From: Isoetes taiwanensis
Lineage: Eukaryota > Streptophyta > Lycopodiopsida > Isoetales > Isoetaceae
Assembly (NCBI GenBank): GCA_021234155.1
Contig: JAJEKV010000103.1
Span: forward strand, 374,001 to 438,000
Direction: 5' to 3'
DNA: 64,000 nucleotides
A program made the position numbers and the translations under genes. The stretch's first letter is position 1. Each line of letters opens with the position of its first letter. The notes under the pieces are model-generated. The model was not told where the DNA came from. It saw nothing but the letters and a program-made list of their open reading frames with translations, and searched no databases. Positions 21,246 to 33,109 of this stretch are shown piece after piece.

Positions 21246-22876
21246 CTATTTTTCTCGATTTCCCCTGTCCTTTCTTTTGGAGCCCTTTCCGAATTTCCTG
21301 GTTGCTTTTTGGGAGCTTAGCCAGCCCCCATTGGTGTTGAAGCGATTCTGTTTCTCTTTGTTCTCGGCATTTTGAGGTATACTTTTTCTCGCTTGGTATG
21401 TTTCCCTCCCTTTATGTTCTCTGACCCTTCTTTTCTGTTTTCTGCAATCGTCATCATACCAACTCGAGGTTTTGAACGCATCTTTCCCTCTTTTTCTTTT
21501 TCTCTTTCCGAATACTTCCACTGCTACTTTTACTGTTATGTCATTAAGCCTGTCTCCATTCTCGTCTGCTCTGTGTGCTTTCCAGTTCCATTTACCCATT
21601 TCTTCCTGAATGTATTGTACAAATACATCTATTTTCTTTTCTTGAAACTGTATTTTCATTTTTCCATTAATTTCCTCTGTTTCCTGTTGCGTACCTTTCG
21701 GGGTGTATCCTTCCCCTATAAGTGTTAGCTGTATGGGTCTGTGGCTCTCTCTTTTGCCGACCGGCCAGTCCTGGAGCGTGAATCCCGATATCATTTCTGC
21801 TGAGGTGTCATTCAGTATCACATAGTCCACTATACTTTTCCCATGTGCATTCTGGCTTGTGTACTTCCCTGACCCGTCCCATTTCTGTACCCCGTTGGCT
21901 ATAATGGCTCCTGTGGTCGAGCATATCTCAAGTAGTAACTCTCCCTTAGCATTGGCTTCTGCTCTGTCCTCTGTTTGCCTGTTCCATTCTTCTGATCTTG
22001 TCTTGCTTGTCCATTGTCCGCCCTGCGGTCCTCCATGCTCGTGGATTTGTGCCCGCCCCTCGCCCCGTTCTAGCGTTCAAGTCCCCTATTAATATCATTG
22101 GTCCCTCGTTCTTTCCATTTCATCATGGTCTCCCCAAGTTCTAGCAAATCCAAATTTATCAACGCTTGGTGGATAATAGGCCAAAATCAAAAATTAATTC
22201 TATCTTGTTTTCTAAATCAGAAACTCAAAACCATGTATCTCTTATTGACATCAGATTGCAAAATACACGCACTTTTTACTACATTATCTTTAACATAGCA
22301 GGCTAATCCTGCGCTCCCTCTTCCAATTTTGAAGTTTTTATCCTTCCAACACGTGAATAGTTCGTACCCTTCCTCCTCTGGTAATCTTTTTACATTGTGC
22401 TCCCATGTCTCCACCAGACATATTATATCAGAACCGCGTGCCCCTTCCAGCCTCTCCCCATCGTCCCATGGGTACCCCGTGCAGTTCCAGTACCATATCT
22501 TCAGCGTCTTTTCCCTCGCGGTTGTTCCCTCTGGGTGTTCGTGTATTCTGCTACGTTTTCCATTCTTCTTGGTCTCCCTCTTGTTTTCATGGTCGGAGTC
22601 GGGATCATATTCCCGGCTCGTGCTGCTCGGCCTTCGCCGTCCCCTTTTCCCCCTCTTCCTTCCCCTTTGTGTTGACTCATGTCGGGTGCTGTTGTTGTCT
22701 CCACTATGTTCCCGTGTACCTGTATGGAGCCCCCCTGTGGGCTGGTATTCTCCTTCTCCATTTCTGTCTCCCGATCTATCAACCTCCCTTTCTCCTGGAC
22801 TCCCAGCCCTGGATCCTGTCCCGCTCCTGTCATTTCCCGTATTCTCTTGTGCAAGAATACCTTGCCGCTTTTCCAA
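21246..22876 (-). pseudogene. LINE endonuclease and N-terminal region
   Basis: The frame 22217-22876 begins with a Gly/Arg/Glu-rich segment of about 130 residues, then LKIWYWNCTGYPWDD (catalytic Asn) and IICLVETWEHNV (catalytic Glu), and ends after SAGLACYVKDN. The frame 21246-21830 opens with MDYVILND and KRESHRPIQL, in the place of the usual S-D-H-R-P motif, followed by the basic linker to the reverse transcriptase. The middle (21830-22217) is broken. The family is the APE-type endonuclease of non-LTR elements. Confidence 0.8.
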
Positions 22877-23162
22877 AAAGTATTGAATATGAAATATACT
22901 TTACACCAAACTCTTTCGAATATATATTGTGTTCTTATATCAGCATTATTGGTTCTGTGTACGTATTGTTCTTTTATATTATGTGTATGGTTTGCTATAC
23001 TTGCAATAATTTGTATGTATATACCGTCAATAATTTAGGTGTCTATAAATACGTATGCATGAAATTGGCAAACCATCGGCTTCGGCTTCCGCCTTCTGCT
23101 TGTTATTATGGCACATTCTATTACCTGCCAGATGAACCACGCATTTTCCTCTGCGGTGCCGC

Positions 23163-23339
23163 GAGCTAGAAATAGAACTTCAGGACTGGCTTGATGTCGT
23201 TGCTATGAATCCCGTCCGCTTCTATCCTGATCCCTTTGATGTTGTAATCCATCTTATATGGAATCCAGAGCATGGTTTGTTCATGATCGACAGGATCTCA
23301 GCACCGCCGCAGTGCCCTGTCGACGATGATTCGGATTAG
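23163..23339 (+). CDS. C-terminal exon fragment of unknown element B gene
   Basis: An open run of 58 codons ends at TAG 23337-23339. It reads ELEIELQDWLDVVAMNPV, then FDVVIHLIWNPEHGLFMIDR and ends in an acidic tail. There is no start codon at its left, so it is probably a last exon. An adjacent upstream frame ends in YYLPDEPRIFLCGAAS, suggesting a frame change near 23160. It lies just right of the LINE and may be the 3' end of the ParB/methyltransferase-type gene that the LINE separated. I do not recognise the domain. Confidence 0.4.
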   Translation, partial: ELEIELQDWLDVVAMNPVRFYPDPFDVVIHLIWNPEHGLFMIDRISAPPQCPVDDDSD

Positions 23340-24012
23340 TTTTTAAAGTTTATGTTCCACTATAATACGTTATTTATGGAATAAAATCGCGCCCTGCATT
23401 TGACCCCTTGAAAATCTACGCTTTTGTAGCAACTTGCTTGTCTGTTATTTATTCGTAAAACACTACAATTTCAATGTTTAGATTTCGTTGTCGTCGGTGA
23501 TTGTACGAATTAATAAGCAATTTCCTACTTTTTATATTGCCAACATTCTTTCATAATATGGGTCATTTGGACCGAATATTTGGATGCCCTTGCATTTCAA
23601 CATAAAATGCATCTTCCTAGCCCGAAAATGAACTCAGTGCAAAAGTGTGGTTAATTCAATATAATGGTCAATAAATAGCTTATACGGCGCGATTTTGGAA
23701 TAGACATAATCCCAATTTAATTGAATGATGGTTATTGATGTTGTGAAGCACAGTTGCTGTAGTAATGAAGCTGAGGTTGACAGATCAATAGATCTTTACT
23801 TGTAATCACATGTTTGTATTATTGTAACCAAAGAGGTTATTCTTGTAACCTATTCTTTCATTGACACTCTAATGTACATTGTTGTATACTATTGTATACA
23901 ATAGACTTTTCTGGCTGACCAGAGCAACACTCTGGTGGAGTTCAAATCTCCAGAAGAAATTGATGTATTCAAAGATTCATGATAATGTGGTGTTACATGT
24001 CGTGATAGATGT
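23340..24012. other. Noncoding right part of element B
   Basis: The stretch is A/T-rich with two B-type motif halves (23385-23395, 23683-23695). No gene is supported. Confidence 0.4.
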
Positions 24013-24700
24013 GGTGATGCAAATGGTGCATGTGGTGAATCATGTGGTGCGTTTGGTGAACCATGTGGTGAATCATGTGGTGAATCATAGGTGGCATGCT
24101 GGAGCTTACGTGGCATGTTGGAGCCTAGATGGCATGTTTGAGCCACCTTGGCGTGTTTGAGCCTAGGTGGCATATTGGAGCCACCTTGGCATGCTTGAGC
24201 CTTTACATGACCTTTGTTACATGTTTGACTTTCATTGACCAACATGTTTGGTGATGCAAATGGTGCATGTGGTGAATCATGTGGTGCATTTGGTGAATCA
24301 TGTGGTGAATCATAGGTGGCATGTTGGAGCTTACGTGGCATGTTGGAGCCTAGGTGGCATGTTTGAGCCACCTTGGCATGTTGGAGCCTAGGTGGCATAT
24401 TTGAGCCACCTTGGCATGCTTGAGCCTTTACATGACCTTTGTTACATGTTTGACTTCCATTGACCAACATGTTTGGTGATGCAAATGGTGCATGTGGTGG
24501 ATCATGTGGTGCATTTGGTGAATCATGTGGTGAATCATGTGGTGAATCATAGGTGGCATGTTGGGGCTTACGTGGCATGTTGGAGCCTAGGTGGTATGTT
24601 TGAGCCACCTTGGCATGTTGGAGCCTAGGTGGCATGCTTTCTGGCCTATGTGGCATGCTTGACCCTTTATCGCGGCATGTTGGAGCCTAGGTGGCATGCA
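24013..24700. repeat. 225-237 bp satellite, three units
   Basis: Units start near 24013, 24250 and 24475. Each contains ATGTGGTGAATCATGTGGTG, then several TGGCATGTTGGAGCCTAGG and TTTGAGCCACCTTGGCATG sub-repeats, then ACATGACCTTTGTTACATG. Unit lengths are 237 and 225 bp, both multiples of three. That keeps a 255-codon frame open on the minus strand (23889-24656) with repeated SPHDSPNAPHDSPHAP blocks. I treat the frame as a by-product of the repeat. The GTGGTGAA sub-unit is shared with elements A/A'. Confidence 0.85.
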
Positions 24701-24878
24701 TGCAAACGCCCCTTTTCCTCTTCTCTCGCTTCATTCCCAAAATCGTATGGATGCCTACGATTTGCATCCCTTTTATTCCCAAAATTCTGCGCCTCGCAGC
24801 CTTCATTCCGCCCCCATCGCCTATTCCGCCATCTCCTTCACTCTTCCCCATTCCGGCCCATCTCCTTCACTTCCCGCC

Positions 24879-25200
24879 ATGGCTGTTCAAGACTACACTC
24901 CGCAGAACACTATCCCCGCCATTGTGCTCGCTTCCTTCGCAGCCAAAAGACGGCCGGAAACTGTGGCTTCCTCAAGGAGGATCCGTGGTCTTCCTCCACC
25001 GCAGGAGGCCGCCTTACAAGCAGGTGGCCAAGTTCACTCCACCGAGGTGGAGAAGCTCATCATGGATCATCAAGCCGCCGCCTGCGTGCTCGAGTGGGTG
25101 CATGAGTGGGGATGACGAGGAGCCACCTCAAATGAAGATGTATGCTCATGCGGGACGACCTCCATATAGAGCTCAAGATGGCCCCCACCGATTAGTTTAG
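24879..25200 (+). CDS. Small unknown gene with probable frameshift
   Basis: The ATG at 24879-24881 lies in strong context (CCGCCATGGC). The frame reads MAVQDYTPQNTIPAIVLAS, then STEVEKLIMDHQAAACVLEW and stops at 25115. The next frame stays open to TAG at 25200 with EEPPQMKMYAHAGRPPYRA. The two parts join into one product of about 107 residues if one base is gained or lost near 25110. The 3' flank turns A/T-rich with possible poly(A) signals, as expected after a gene. It starts just right of the satellite. The function is unknown, and no signal peptide or membrane segment is seen. Confidence 0.35.
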
Positions 25201-25744
25201 ATTTGTATTGTAATCCCCGGTTTCAATTTTTTGGCAATAGTCCTTGTGACTATTCTTTGTAAAGGCTTTTCATTAATGACGTAACTTGTTTTGCAATAGT
25301 CCTTGTTTTGCAATAGAACTTGTTTTGCTTTTTAACGTTTCTCTCGAAGTTTCCATCGTTTCTTTCGCTTAGCTGAACTTTTGTCATTAATTATAAAATG
25401 CAAACAAGGAATTTGAAGGTGCGTAATCTATGATCCGCACACTAACAAAATATGGTAAACCAATTTCAAAGAAATAGGAAAATATGAGATGGGTGGCTCG
25501 GGTTCAAAAGAAATAGAGTTCAAAAGAAACCGAAAAGAAAAACACGTAATTCCCTCAAGCAAAAAAGTTAGTGGCCTTGCAAGAATCTTTGCACAAAGCG
25601 TAGCTCAATGAATTTTGGCCTCATATCAATTCAGTGGACCTAATTTGGGATCCATATATTGCCGCCACCAAAATCACCAAGATACTATCAGAATCCCCGA
25701 GCCATTCCATTTTCTCGACCGGTCAAAATGGTCAATGCCCCGGG
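25201..25744. other. Intergenic stretch
   Basis: A/T-rich sequence with TTTTGCAATAGTCCTTG duplicated (about 25230-25320). I see no gene. Confidence 0.4.
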
Positions 25745-26024
25745 CTGATTATGGTGAAATCTGTGGTGAAAGCCGTGGTGAAAAAATGTGGTGAAAACCG
25801 TGGTGAAGTCAGGGTGATGCAAACGTTGTTTTATATTTCAAAGGGAGAAAAATACATATGGAAATCTACCACACCCCAGAGAATAGTTCATACTTTTATG
25901 AAATGAAGTATGCGTAAAAATCGTGGAAAACTATAACCCCGAAGCTTCTAGTATTATCAAAATGCATTAGAGATATAATAATAGCTGTTTTGAAGAGGTT
26001 AATGATGACATACGCTATCGGGCC

Positions 26025-27781
26025 TCAATCGATCCCGCATTTGTGAGATCTCAGAACTCTTTGTTCTTCCAAGTATGTCCAAGATTTCATCAAGTTTTTC
26101 TCACTGAATAGTTGGTGAAATCCAAAGAACACTAAAACATGAGCTTCGCTTTCGCCCCCACTTATGATACGATTCACAAAGTATTGTCTCGTGTTGTTGT
26201 GTCTCCATGCACCGGGCCCGTTGAGCACTTTTTTTAATGGTCAAGCATGGATCATTTCCCCGCTTTAGTTCGATGAACATATCCTCTTCCTCAAGCATGG
26301 GGAGAGCCGCTAACTCATCCTCGTAATCATACGCCACCCCTGTAACCCCGCGCGGCCGCACCAGCTCTAAGTCTCCCCGACCATCATCTCGTAAAACAAC
26401 ATCATTAGTAATAAGAAAGGCAACCGCCTATCAACGCCTTGGCTTCTAATTCTTTAAGCCCATCGAATTAACCTATGTTTTAAGCCTAGAATACCTCGAA
26501 TTCATGGGTCCTCCGCCCCTCTAATATCCGGGCCTGCTCCCCGGGTTTATTTGCTCCAAGATAGGTCTTACCGTGATGCGATCGCATTTGAACCGGGCGA
26601 AATTGTTTGTGCCCGTGTTCTCCTTCTCTTTTCTTCCGCCATAGCCGGATCGGGATAAGCCAATGTCTCCATGCAAAACTAGATTTAGGGTTTCCTCCAA
26701 TCTTTCCCCGCATGCCCAGCCTTTTGAATGATTGAACTTGCATTTGATGTGACAGATTTCCAAAGGTGGGTTTCATCATGTGTTTCTCCTCGTCCCATTC
26801 CGCTCATCCTTAATGTAATTTTTCCAGGTGTCACTTTCACCCACAATTAAACAAAGAAGATTGAAGAGTGAAGATTTATATTAAACATATAAAATGATTA
26901 CATAAGGTTACATTTCGCATTATATACACTTGTTTTCATTCCCTGTGGGTCTATCAAAAAGAGATCCGGGTCCAGCCTCCTCCTCGCCATCTTCTATGAT
27001 CACCGTGATCGGGCCACCGGTCGCCTTCCCAAAATTCTATTTGCTCCCATTCTCGAGGGAAAGCAAAACCATAATGGTGGAGTGTTACCAAACGTAATAG
27101 CAGCTTTCTCCATGTCCATCCCGCAAGGCCTTGTGATGATAGTACATATCCCCTCAAGTGAAGGAATTGGTCCTCTCAGAACAACCTATCATAACAAAAG
27201 AGGAACCTCGCTTTAGCGTAAAGGCTTGGTAGCCATTAAGCGTAAAAAGGTCTCAACCTTTGCGCATCCCGGTCAATAGTATGAGGAACGGGCCAAAGAT
27301 GCCGGGTGTGTAAAAATTTCGGGGAGGCAGAGTAAGTTGAGAGGTCCGGGAGTCGTGGTGTACAATTCAACCTCCCCGTGAGAGTTTTCAGCATTTCGGG
27401 TCATATTCTCATCCTGAATAGAGTAATTTCTCAGATCCCGAGCATGTCCATCCATTCTCGCATGGTTGAAAATCGACAAAGACGCCTAGGTATTATGGGC
27501 TCTTTTTCTCTCGTCACATTGTCCCATTCCTAAGACTCCATCGCTTTGCAAAGATCCAAGAGGTGAAGTTGGCCATGTTCCGCCGTAGTAGCCGCCGAAG
27601 TCAGAACCGTAGAACCGCTTCCCACCCACCAGAAATCAGAAACTGTAAACCGCCTCCCAAGGACTCCGCCACCAGAACCGCCTCGCTTCCCCGAATCGCC
27701 AGAATAAATCAGAACTCGGGCCGAGCAAGAAGAATGGCATCTCGGCCTTTTGGGTTGCCCGAGGTCATTAATTTTCGCCAT
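26025..27781 (-). pseudogene. Unknown downstream gene of element A'
   Basis: Counterpart of 82-1460. The likely start is the ATG at 27779-27781 (MAKINDLGQPKRP). The C-terminal part extends beyond copy A's window limit and contains YEDELAALPMLEEEDMFIELK, then CLTIKKSAQRARCMETQQH, in the frame 26101-26361. Frames are broken at other places than in copy A, again mostly near CAG/CTG triplets. The product is unrecognised. Confidence 0.4.
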
Positions 27782-27909
27782 CCCATAATGATTTTTCGCA
27801 CGGCCGCCACCAAAGGATGATGAGAGGAATTGATGGGACCGAGAGAATTTAAGGAAAAGGAAAGCATTTCAAGAGAAAAGCTGTTCGGCGATCTATCCGT
27901 GGTCGGGAG

Positions 27910-28005
27910 AAGAGACGTAAAGTGAAACACGTGGTGAAACATGTAGTGAACACATGTGTCACCACATGTGGTGAAACACATGTGGTGAAACATGTGGTGA
28001 ACCCG
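27910..28005. repeat. GTGGTGAAACAT repeats in copy A'
   Basis: Same block as 1590-1690, including CACATGTGTCACCACATGTG. It lies between the two leftward genes of the element, upstream of the MAKINDL start. Confidence 0.7.
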
Positions 28006-28239
28006 GGGCATGTTACATCGTGGACATCAAAATACAATTACATATTACATCGAAGCAAACATATTACATTGAAACAAGGGACATCAAAATACAATTGAGC
28101 ATGGAATTGAGTTTCTTATATTATTCCCAAACAAGGCAAGACACAACAACATATTCAAAATTTCTCAATCATTTCCTAACCTCGTAAGAATGTGTTCAAA
28201 TTATTCTTCATCGACATGCTATCTTCATCGATAAAACCC

Positions 28240-31180
28240 TGCAAGTTTTCTAGAATCTTTTCCTCATCCGCCTGGTCTAGCCTCAGAAACAGCTCGAAAG
28301 CACCTTTCTTGATCTCGGCCGTGATGGGAACTCGAATAGCACAAATTTGAGTAGAGAATACAAGTGACTTTGGCTCGCTTTGTCAACAACTCATACATCA
28401 CCTTTGACCGAGGCTTCTTTCTATAGTAAATGCCTCCACAACGGTTTCACCTCTCATAAACAAGTTTCCGCTCGCTTTGAAGTCATTTTCAACTTCAAAT
28501 TTTGGCTTGGTGCATAGCAACATCCAAAATACGTAATCCTCCTCGCTCCCTTTAGGTGCAAAGAACCGCAAAGTCGCCTCCTTCTCTAAGTGCTTCCGCA
28601 AGTACATTTGCCAAGGTTGAGTATAGTGGCCCGTAGACTTAAGGGGTCTCTTCCACATCCGCATGAACATTGGAGGATGGTTCAACGACTACAAGGTCCC
28701 ATTCATCTACATACAATTCGCTCTCACACATGTCCCATTTTCCATCCAAACAATTGCCGCAAAAACATGATAGCTTTCGGTATGTAGTCGTGTTGGATTT
28801 CCGTGGCCAATCCATGGACTCAATGAATTTGCCTCGCTTCGAATTGTCTCTCGCACCCCAAGCCTTTTTCCCCGCTGATATCCTCGTGTTTTATTTCCCG
28901 TATATCTCCGAACTTTTCTTCCATTTTCACCACTCGATGTAAAATTCATTGAAATTGTTTTTCTCGCAATTTTCACCACATCATGGGCATTATCTAGTTT
29001 AATGTCGATGTTTAAGCCGTAGACCTCAGATCCATCTTTTTCAATTCTCACGCCGCCTTCCCATCATGTTCACCTTTTCCATGGTTTGATCCAAAGAAGT
29101 TCCACATCATGTTGACCTCTCAGATCACAACCGTATCTTCCAACAAAATAAAATGATCCGGGCCGCTTTGAATTGTGATGCAAAGACCATCCAAAAATAC
29201 ATAGTGTCGCTTTGGGGACATTGCCTTTCGCTTTTAAGTACTCAAAATGTTTCATAAAACAATGTTGAACAAAAAGTGTGTCATGTTCCCTATCATCCGG
29301 CTACATAGTAGTGTGTTTCCTTCTCAATGGTGTCTGCCTCGCGGATCAACCCGATAGGTTATTTGAACAAATATAGTTATCCGTTGTTGACCCAAATGCA
29401 TGGACCGAACTTCATTCTCGCCCTTAAAAGTATAATTCTCTCGCTGGTCAACCACGGATAGGTAAGCATCTCCGTGCAAGTTATCAAGGAGTTCTTTGTA
29501 ATCGGGCTCGCCCGCCACTTATATATCCGGTTGTGTAAAGGAAAATTTGGAAGCTTCTCCAACATTTTGTTCACCAAAGGAAGACTTGCGCTTCATTGTG
29601 TTGGTGAACGAGCTTAGACTTCTTGCTGCCATCTCTCAATACGCTTTTTTTCATAGTCTAGGTATTCCCACTTCACCATGCCACTATCACTAGATTGTTC
29701 ATGTGGGCAGATAGGGAACTTCTTAATCCCACACTTTTACACTCACCCGCATGCATTCCCTCTTATGGTAAGGTTGGAAGCTAGTTTTCACATAAAATTC
29801 CCCTCGCCACGCACTTCTTGTGCTACTTATTTTGTATTCAGACGCCGCATTCACCATATATGTCCGACCGCAAAGTTTACAAGTGTACCGCAGCTTTTTG
29901 GGTGCTTAGTTCTCATACTATTGAAGCCATCTATTAGCATCCGTGATTCTAACATGGTATATACAAAGCAAAGAACTATTGAAGTCCTTTAATTTTACAA
30001 CAAACCATGGTTTCAAATTTTTCAAACATCCTCTCGCTTGATCATAACACTAGGATGTTCCGCCTTGAATTTCCCCCGAACAATTGCAACCGCAAGGAAG
30101 ATAACAAGGTGATCAAAGATATTTATTGCACACTACATTTTCCACCACACTAGGCACCACATAGCATATATTATGACATTCATCTTACACCTCCTTATTC
30201 ACCACACTAGGCACCACAACACATATATTACATAATTTATTGTACACCATATTTTTTCACCACACTAGGCACCACATAGCATATATTACGCATATTCATC
30301 TTACACCTCGCTATTCACCACACTAGGCACCACATAGAATATATTACAAATTTTCATTTTACACCATATTTTTTCACCACACTAGGCACCACACTAGGCA
30401 CCACACCATGCACCACACACTAGGGCACCACACTAGACACCACACTAGGCACCACACCATGTTATTCACCACACTAGGGACCACATAGCATATATTACAA
30501 AGATTTATTTTACACCATGTTATTCACCACACTAGGCACCACATAGCATATATTACAAAGATGTATTTTACACCATGTTATTCACCACACTAGGCACCAC
30601 AAAGCATATATTGACAAAGATTTATTTCACACCACGCGGCCTCACCACAAAGAACCACATATCACAAGCAATCACTAACCACATACCACATACCACATTA
30701 ACAATAAAAAATGTGGTGAAGATGAAGAAATGAAATAACCTCGTGATTCTTCCAGATAGTGAGTGGCATGATCCTCTCTTACATTTCGCTCCAATCTTCA
30801 GAACTTAACATCCTTTGCATTTGAGAGACCCTACTGCTTTCCCAAAATTGTCGCGCACAAGTTCTATGACAAAATTGGGAATTGCATCTCGCTTCTTCTA
30901 ACTCTTTTGTACAAAACCCATTTCCCCTTTGCAATCTATCTCTTCCCTCTTCAATTTTGCTTTGGTAAGATTCCTAGGATGAACACCCAAAGCTTTTTAC
31001 CAAAACCCCGAAAGCACCGACAGATTATTAGCACTTTCGGTATTAATGCTTCCTCTTACTACCATAGCAAGGCAACTACTCTTGGTCGCTAAACCGCCAT
31101 TGCTGTTAGACTTCTTCACAAGTTGAATGGAAGCCCCGAGGTTGCCGACCACAATGCTTTTGGCTTGCAAATCTTTCAAA
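28240..31180 (-). pseudogene. Putative RNase H-like transposase gene of element A'
   Basis: The N-terminal exon region (30740-31180) carries the FWTE/RVSPN-type domain. After the repeat-filled intron, the core follows leftward. First comes SVVDQRENYTFKGENEVRSMHLGQQ (29390-29480). FVQHCFMKHFEYL lies near 29220-29275. A segment in a shifted frame reads NMMWNFFGSNHGKGEHDGK (about 29060-29120). LRFFAPKGSEEDYVFWMLL (28500-28560) and FMRGETVVEA follow. The succession D-x-x-ENY, HGKG-x-x-DG is one I recall from uncharacterised eukaryotic transposon proteins and probably forms a DDE/RNase H-like core. Several frame changes make it nonfunctional as read. Confidence 0.5.
30130..30720. repeat. CACCACACTAGG intronic satellite in copy A'
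   Basis: Same array as 2150-2690 with one or two more units at the left. It lies between coding pieces of the leftward transposase gene. Confidence 0.8.
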
Positions 31181-32049
31181 TCTTCTTCGCCAAGTACGCC
31201 CCCATTGTGTCATCCTCGCAGATAATCTAGTAAAACCTCTTTTCTTATCGGCCAGTAGACAAGCCTTTAGTGGTGCTATGAAATGAAGATAACAATTTTA
31301 ATACCATCCGACGCCTAGTAGAGGCCGCTCCCTGGATCCTCCCCTCGATGCAATTTTTGCTAATTCTTCTTTAGCTTCCCTTTGTCTTTTTTCCTTTGGC
31401 GCCTTTTATGATCCCGCTCTTGTTCTCGAGTTCTCTTTCTCTTACCAGTGTTCGGGTTTGAGATTTTAGGCGATTTGCTTCCAAATTAAATGATTGAAGG
31501 TATGAATCGGATTGATCCACAACCAGATTAAGCGCCATAGCCGTCGGTGCTTCGTGAAAGGCGCCGGGTGGGTCGGGGTTTAGAAATCGGTTCGGTGGAG
31601 ATTGGAATGGGATGGGTGGCGAGGAAATTGGAATGGGACGGGTGGCGAGGAATTGGGTTGTTGCAGCTCAAGAAATGATTGAATCCGGGCATTACATGCA
31701 CTAGGCTTCAAACAAACATTTAAAATCGCACCACAAATTTGATATCTCCCACCACATTTTTAGGGGGGACGGGGGACACCTCTGTGGTGTTCCACTACAA
31801 CATGCTTTCACCCCATCCTTAAGTTCCTTAACCTTCAAGGTTGTGGTAGCCACCTCGACAAAAAATCCTGCATGTAGTGTTTGGTTAGGATCGCGACGGC
31901 GATTTTCCTGAACATAAAAATGAAAAACATACCTTCTAGGCGGATGACACTACAGTCGCTGTTGGCCCTTGTGGAGGACATCCGAATGCCTTGTGCTGGT
32001 TTCTTAGTTGTTGGATCTTTTCAATAAGTGGTTCTTTTTGTATATCAAG

Positions 32050-33029
32050 CTGCAAGGATTACGTGGTTGCCAGCGTAATCAGATAGAAATCAATGTATTC
32101 CTTGTTGGAGAGGTTCCCATTTAACACACGATTTCTTCTTTTTGCATATGCTTTCGCAAATTCCAGCCTTTGTTCAACATTACCCATGTAAGTGCATAGA
32201 AACTGTGCAGCAAAGATGCTATGATTACCAGAAATAATAAAGAATTTTTTGTTCAATAGTTCTTCGTATGAAACAAAATGATTAATTTCCCCGCATGGAC
32301 AAAGAGAGACATTAATATAAAACCAATAATACAAGTGAGAAATGAATATGATATAACCCGACCTTGTTATTGGGTCGAATGGAACGATATCGGCAAAGCG
32401 GAGAACCTCCGTTGGGTATTTTTGAAGCTCTTTATCGTGGTCCGACATGGTCATTCGAGCGAACTCTATGTGTCATATTTATGGAGAGTCAGTCTCACAA
32501 TCGAAGATAATCGACCTTCCTCGAACTAGTTCACACCCATTGGATAATACCCTTTGAACTCTTCGAGCTTAGAGGTCGTCTCTGAGCAAGTTTCTTTTCT
32601 TCATCCTCAGATTAAACTTCAATTCTTCTGGGCATTCACAAGCAGCTTGGCGGTAGGTCAACATCTGACTATTAGTCGTTGGTATGGTGGACGAGGTAGG
32701 AGTAGAAGATGTCGGCTCGTCGCGCAATGTCATCCTTTGTTCAGCTTTGAAAGCTTGATTTTGAATGTCCTTATCTTCTTTCTTTGGCTGTACTTCTATT
32801 GCCTCTCGTAGTCTCTAGGGAAGGTGGCATAAGCATGACGGAGTCGGCGGCTCCACAACGCGTAACACCCAATATTTGCAGAGGGGATAACCTCCATGGA
32901 GAGTACAGCTTTCTTTGGAGTGGATGGTTCGCCTATAGCAGCCGAGGGGCCAATCTCTCTCTTGGCAAATGTTCTCGACCAGTTGGTGTCCATTCGGTCC
33001 GGCGAAATTTTGTCCTTAGTAGCCTTCAA
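32050..33029 (-). pseudogene. ParB-like gene of element A'
   Basis: Counterpart of 3896-5044. FFIISGNHSIFAAQ and KYPTEVL are retained, as is the in-frame TAG before the ParB domain. The N-terminal part has several small insertions and deletions relative to copy A, nearly all at CAG/CTG sites, which break the frame. The 66-nt intron region is present, but its splice acceptor differs (GCGGGG instead of GCAGG). Confidence 0.55.
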
Positions 33030-33109
33030 AGCGGGCGCGAGGTTTTTATCGCCAGAAAGACTCTTTTACGCACATACTAAATCCAACAAGTATATCCTTG
33101 TTACACTTT

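Larger units (their letters stand above)
18945..22880 (-). mobile_element. Leftward LINE (non-LTR retrotransposon)
   Basis: In leftward order there are a basic N-terminal segment and apurinic-type endonuclease (22217-22876), the end of the endonuclease (21246-21830), reverse transcriptase pieces (20677-20997, 20080-20541) and a C-terminal part (to about 19490). The 3' end appears to be the TATC microsatellite at 18947-18989, consistent with LINEs that end in short tandem repeats. Many frame breaks make it inactive as read. It is inserted within element B, because B-type motifs lie on both sides. The rightward ORFs over this interval are antisense shadows. Confidence 0.85.
25745..33030 (-). 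mobile_element. Large transposon, copy A' (fuller copy)
   Basis: From about 26325 this copy matches 1-5046. It begins further left, near the GTGGTGAAA block at 25748-25815. Leftward order is ParB-like gene (32050-33029), FWTE-type transposase start (30740-31180), CACCAC repeat intron (30130-30720), transposase core (28240-29640), GTGGTGAAACAT repeats (27910-28005) and the downstream unknown gene (26025-27781). Homology to copy A ends near 33030/4970. I cannot identify terminal inverted repeats with confidence. Confidence 0.75.

Noticed and set aside
22329-23169. Several long rightward frames (up to 254 codons)
   Set aside because: They lie antisense to the LINE endonuclease and N-terminal region, overlap one another in different frames, and show Ser/Pro/Cys-rich compositional bias with no domain.
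12310-23700. Bacterial or phage contamination as the source of the ParB/methyltransferase genes
   Set aside because: The genes have apparent introns with GT/AG ends, are interleaved with plant-type LINEs and transposase genes, and occur in several elements with the same codon style as their surroundings.
23889-24656. 255-codon minus-strand frame as a real repetitive protein gene
   Set aside because: It is explained by satellite units whose lengths happen to be multiples of three. No start context or conserved nonrepeat domain is seen.
1-33050. A single large segmental duplication joining A and A'
   Set aside because: Homology covers only the element and stops at about 4970/33030. The flanks beyond differ, so two element copies are more likely than a duplicated chromosome block.
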